From Candidatus Aegiribacteria sp. (GTDB taxonomy: Bacteria > Fermentibacterota > Fermentibacteria > Fermentibacterales > Fermentibacteraceae): a stretch of DNA of 6,885 nt. This document shows positions 6,665 through 6,885 of this stretch, piece by piece. The stretch covers positions 1-6,885 of the forward strand of contig JAIOSX010000341.1 in assembly GCA_021107345.1 (NCBI GenBank), in the 5' to 3' direction. The notes below the pieces were generated by a model. That model saw only the letters and a list, made by a program, of their open reading frames with translations. It had not been told where the DNA came from and did no database searches. Both the position numbers and the translations under genes were made by a program. How positions within the stretch are numbered: position 1 is the stretch's first letter; each line of letters starts with the position of its first letter.

Positions 6665-6885
6665 ATGACAGATTCGTAAACCGAGGCCGAATCATGTCCT
6701 CTTTGAGGTCATACCTTGATTCAAATGCATTTCTGGAGGTTGAAACACCTGTGCTTCAGCCATTATACGGAGGTGCTGCGGCAGAGCCTTTTGGAACCAG
6801 GTACGGTAGTATGAACCAGCAGGTCTATCTCAGACTAGCCACTGAGCTATACCTCACACTCCTTAGAGCCGGAGGGGTAGACAGA
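6428..6885. repeat. 458-base near-perfect palindrome with no spacer, reaching the window end
   Basis: Bases 6428-6656 and 6657-6885 are reverse complements (paired positions sum to 13313) around the centre ATCCGGAT at 6653-6660. Mismatches on the right arm are at 6661, 6681, 6685, 6696, 6794, 6823, 6825, 6835, 6857, 6860, 6866 and 6877, which is 12 of 229 (about 95% identity). A 97-base run (6697-6793) is perfect. The arms lie within lysS. Long spacerless palindromes are unstable in living cells and common as fold-back artefacts of amplification or contig-end assembly, which is the explanation I favour. Confidence 0.95.
6657..6885 (+). pseudogene. Mirror copy of an internal lysS fragment (likely assembly artefact)
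   Basis: Read on the plus strand, this arm is open from 6664 to the edge and encodes the same LysRS segment as the minus-strand gene: HDRFV at its beginning, then LEVETP and GGAAAEPF. Ten codons differ and all ten change the amino acid: Lys to Asn, Ser to Gly, Ile to Met, Glu to Gly, Phe to Val, Ile to Leu, Lys to Thr, Arg to Leu, Ile to Arg, Ile to Val. The conserved LYLKRL becomes LYLTLL. There is no start region, and an in-frame TGA lies at 6619-6621. It is not a second functional lysS; it is either an artefact or, less likely, a decayed inverted duplication. Confidence 0.8.

Noticed and set aside
6428..6885. Terminal inverted repeat of a transposon, or a telomere-like hairpin end
   Set aside because: The arms are internal lysS coding sequence, there is no transposase or target duplication, and the arms meet with no spacer. 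Housekeeping-gene content and the error-like mismatches favour a fold-back artefact.

Overview
The window comes from a diderm (Gram-negative-type) bacterium, probably uncultured and known from metagenomic assembly. It encodes the outer-membrane assembly protein BamA and a Lol-type lipoprotein export ABC transporter, and both make sense only in a cell with an outer membrane. Base composition is a little under 50% G+C by eye. The order lysS - lolC/E - lolD - (clpC) - bamA resembles the lysS-lolCE-lolD-bamA block known from deltaproteobacteria-like lineages and related candidate phyla. That placement is inference; nothing here identifies a genus.

All five genes lie on the minus strand, so transcription runs from high to low coordinates. 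5687-6664 is the catalytic part of a class II lysyl-tRNA synthetase whose 5' end is missing. It overlaps by GTGA an FtsX/LolC-type permease (4440-5690). That permease overlaps by 8 bases the LolD-type ATPase (3764-4447). A 104-base gap (3660-3763), the only intergenic space in the window, holds a weak candidate promoter, a small hairpin and a strong ribosome binding site for a ClpC-type AAA+ unfoldase (1185-3659). The clpC stop overlaps a TTG start for bamA (1-1188), which has a signal peptide and four and a half POTRA domains before it runs off the left edge.

Read together, the genes look like an envelope-biogenesis operon with lysS at its head: LolC/E and LolD release lipoproteins from the inner membrane, BamA inserts beta-barrel proteins into the outer membrane, and ClpC (with ClpP, not in the window) handles cytoplasmic protein quality control. 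The overlaps suggest translational coupling of lysS-lolC/E-lolD and of clpC-bamA.

The most unusual structure is at the right end. Bases 6657-6885 are the reverse complement of 6428-6656, with no spacer and 12 mismatches in 229 bases. This near-perfect palindrome folds lysS back on itself and truncates it. The mismatch pattern (all amino-acid-changing, clustered at the far end) points to a fold-back assembly or amplification artefact, not a biological inverted repeat. I do not see a novel defence, mobile or RNA system here. Apart from the fold-back the region is a well-formed housekeeping cluster with some interesting sequence-level departures: a degenerate LolD signature, a changed second ClpC N-domain repeat, and a TTGA start/stop overlap.
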